Source: Bradyrhizobium sp. G127
Lineage (GTDB): Bacteria > Pseudomonadota > Alphaproteobacteria > Rhizobiales > Xanthobacteraceae
NCBI RefSeq assembly: GCF_021502575.1
Contig: NZ_JAKFGN010000003.1
Coordinates: 1-64,000, forward strand
Reading direction: 5' to 3'
Length of the DNA stretch: 64,000 nucleotides
Numbering within the stretch: position 1 is the stretch's first letter; every line of letters begins with the position of its first letter. The notes under the pieces were generated by a model, which searched no databases, was not told the DNA's origin, and saw only the letters and a list, made by a program, of their open reading frames with translations. A program made the position numbers and the translations under genes. Below, piece by piece: positions 63,387 through 64,000 of the stretch.

Positions 63387-63648
63387 GGACTTCGAGACCT
63401 TGGTTGGCGCTACCGCCAGAATGCAATCAAATGGATTGAATAAGCGCGCTTGATATGCGGACGCTTTGGCAGCTTCACGGGATCGGTGATTTACGGGTGC
63501 TTTAGGCCACTTTGGCCGAAAGCGCCAATGAATACTGTCTGAAGTGCCTCACAAAAGGCTACTTTCAGCGTCTTTGCGGTGTTTTGAGGAACCATTCTCC
63601 CGCCGGCCACTTGTGTTCCCCGACAATCATCAATCGGGAGTTTTGAAT

Positions 63649-64000
63649 ATGAAACGGACTTTGATCGCTTTTGCTATGATTTCGACCGGGGCTCTCATTC
63701 CTGCAGTGGCATCGGCGCAGGGTGTGCCGGGTGGAATCGAACGTGGCGCGCGTGAAGGCGAACGCGCCGCTGGTCCTGTGGGAGCCATTGTCGGAGGCAC
63801 CGTTGGCGGTGTTGTTGGTGGCGTCGCCGGCGTTCTCGGCGTCGACCAGCGTCCGCGTTTCCGGAGCTACGTTGTTGAGCAGCGTCGTCCGTCCTATCGG
63901 TATCAGAACGATCTTGCCGTTGGCGTGGTGCTCCCCGAGGACGGTGTGACTTATTACGACGTTCCGGAAGAATATGGCGTTCGTGACTATCGCTACACCG
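63649..64000 (+). CDS. Secreted DUF1236-like protein (5-prime part)
   Basis: A reading frame open to the end of the window, at least 117 residues. It starts with a signal peptide MKRTLIAFAMISTGALIPAVASAQ, then a glycine-rich stretch (GPVGAIVGGTVGGVVGGVAGVLGV) and YRYQNDLAVGVVLPEDGVTYYDVPEEYGVRDYRY, which resembles DUF1236 proteins of Bradyrhizobium. Probably periplasmic. GGGAG precedes the ATG. The 262-base gap before it shows nothing else clear. Confidence 0.75.
   Translation, partial: MKRTLIAFAMISTGALIPAVASAQGVPGGIERGAREGERAAGPVGAIVGGTVGGVVGGVAGVLGVDQRPRFRSYVVEQRRPSYRYQNDLAVGVVLPEDGVTYYDVPEEYGVRDYRYT

Noticed and set aside
62175-63443. Long open frame (422 codons) on the plus strand opposite the DEAD-box helicase
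   Set aside because: Antisense shadow of a gene with all helicase motifs; no recognisable domain.

Overview
This window is a nitrogen-fixation gene island from an alphaproteobacterium, most likely of the Bradyrhizobium/Rhodopseudomonas group (Nitrobacteraceae). The reasons are the high GC content, the rhizobial-style fixABCX-nifW-nifV-cysE block, an Irr-type Fur protein, the free-living-type presence of nifV, a suf operon joined to nifHDKENX, and a DUF1236-like secreted protein at the right edge. The species call is inference. No tRNA, rRNA, CRISPR array, transposase or integrase was seen, and nifA, rpoN and the modABC transporter are not in the window.

Layout. 1-4.9 kb: the end of sufB, then sufC, sufD, sufS and a NifZ-like gene on +, facing sufE and a receiver-only protein on -. 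5.0-14.3 kb: a NifA/sigma54 promoter region, then nifH(1), D, K, E, N, X, a DUF269 gene, a CCE_0567-type gene and fdxB. 14.3-16.3 kb (-): a sulfurtransferase and three unknown genes. 16.5-21.1 kb: an amine-oxidase-like flavoprotein with a Rieske protein, then an unknown protein divergent from a AAA+ ATPase. 21.1-24.3 kb: iscA, an Nfu-only nifU, nifS, nifT and a SIR2-like gene. 24.5-31.1 kb: a long nifB operon (fdxN, A-type carrier, TPR, LRV, two nifZ, small nif-associated proteins, a DegT-like protein, a 2Fe-2S ferredoxin). 31.1-34.2 kb: a second Rieske protein, a truncated hemoglobin and small genes. 34.2-39.2 kb: a hydrolase-like pseudoenzyme, a sufT-like gene, TPR and YqeB-like genes, BolA, a CGFS glutaredoxin, a thioredoxin-like ferredoxin, nifO and a second receiver-only protein. 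39.6-48.5 kb: nifH(2), nifQ, an irr-like gene; nifV, cysE, nifW; fixABCX. 48.5-52.3 kb: ahpCD, a molbindin, DUF2478, modD and an unknown gene. 52.6-61.3 kb: kdpFABCDE and ptsN. 61.3-64 kb: a DEAD-box helicase and a partial secreted protein.

How it fits together. The suf/nifS/A-type/Nfu/BolA/Grx genes supply Fe-S clusters. nifB, E, N, X, V and Q with the molybdenum genes build FeMo-co. FixABCX and several ferredoxin-like or Rieske proteins are candidate electron carriers to NifH. AhpCD, the truncated hemoglobin and perhaps the Rieske proteins may protect against oxygen and peroxide. Many transcription units start with sigma54-type -24/-12 elements and NifA-type TGT-N10-ACA sites in intergenic DNA, often an extended dyad TGTCG-N6-CGACA.

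The most unusual points are: two nifH genes identical over 930 bp except one silent base, each divergent from a receiver-domain protein whose phospho-acceptor Asp is Gly; two enzyme-family proteins that have lost catalytic residues (a DegT-like protein without the PLP lysine, and a dienelactone-hydrolase-like protein without nucleophile and His); and an uncharacterised AAA+ ATPase divergent from an unknown protein with back-to-back sigma54-like promoters. All positions were read by eye; no database search was run.
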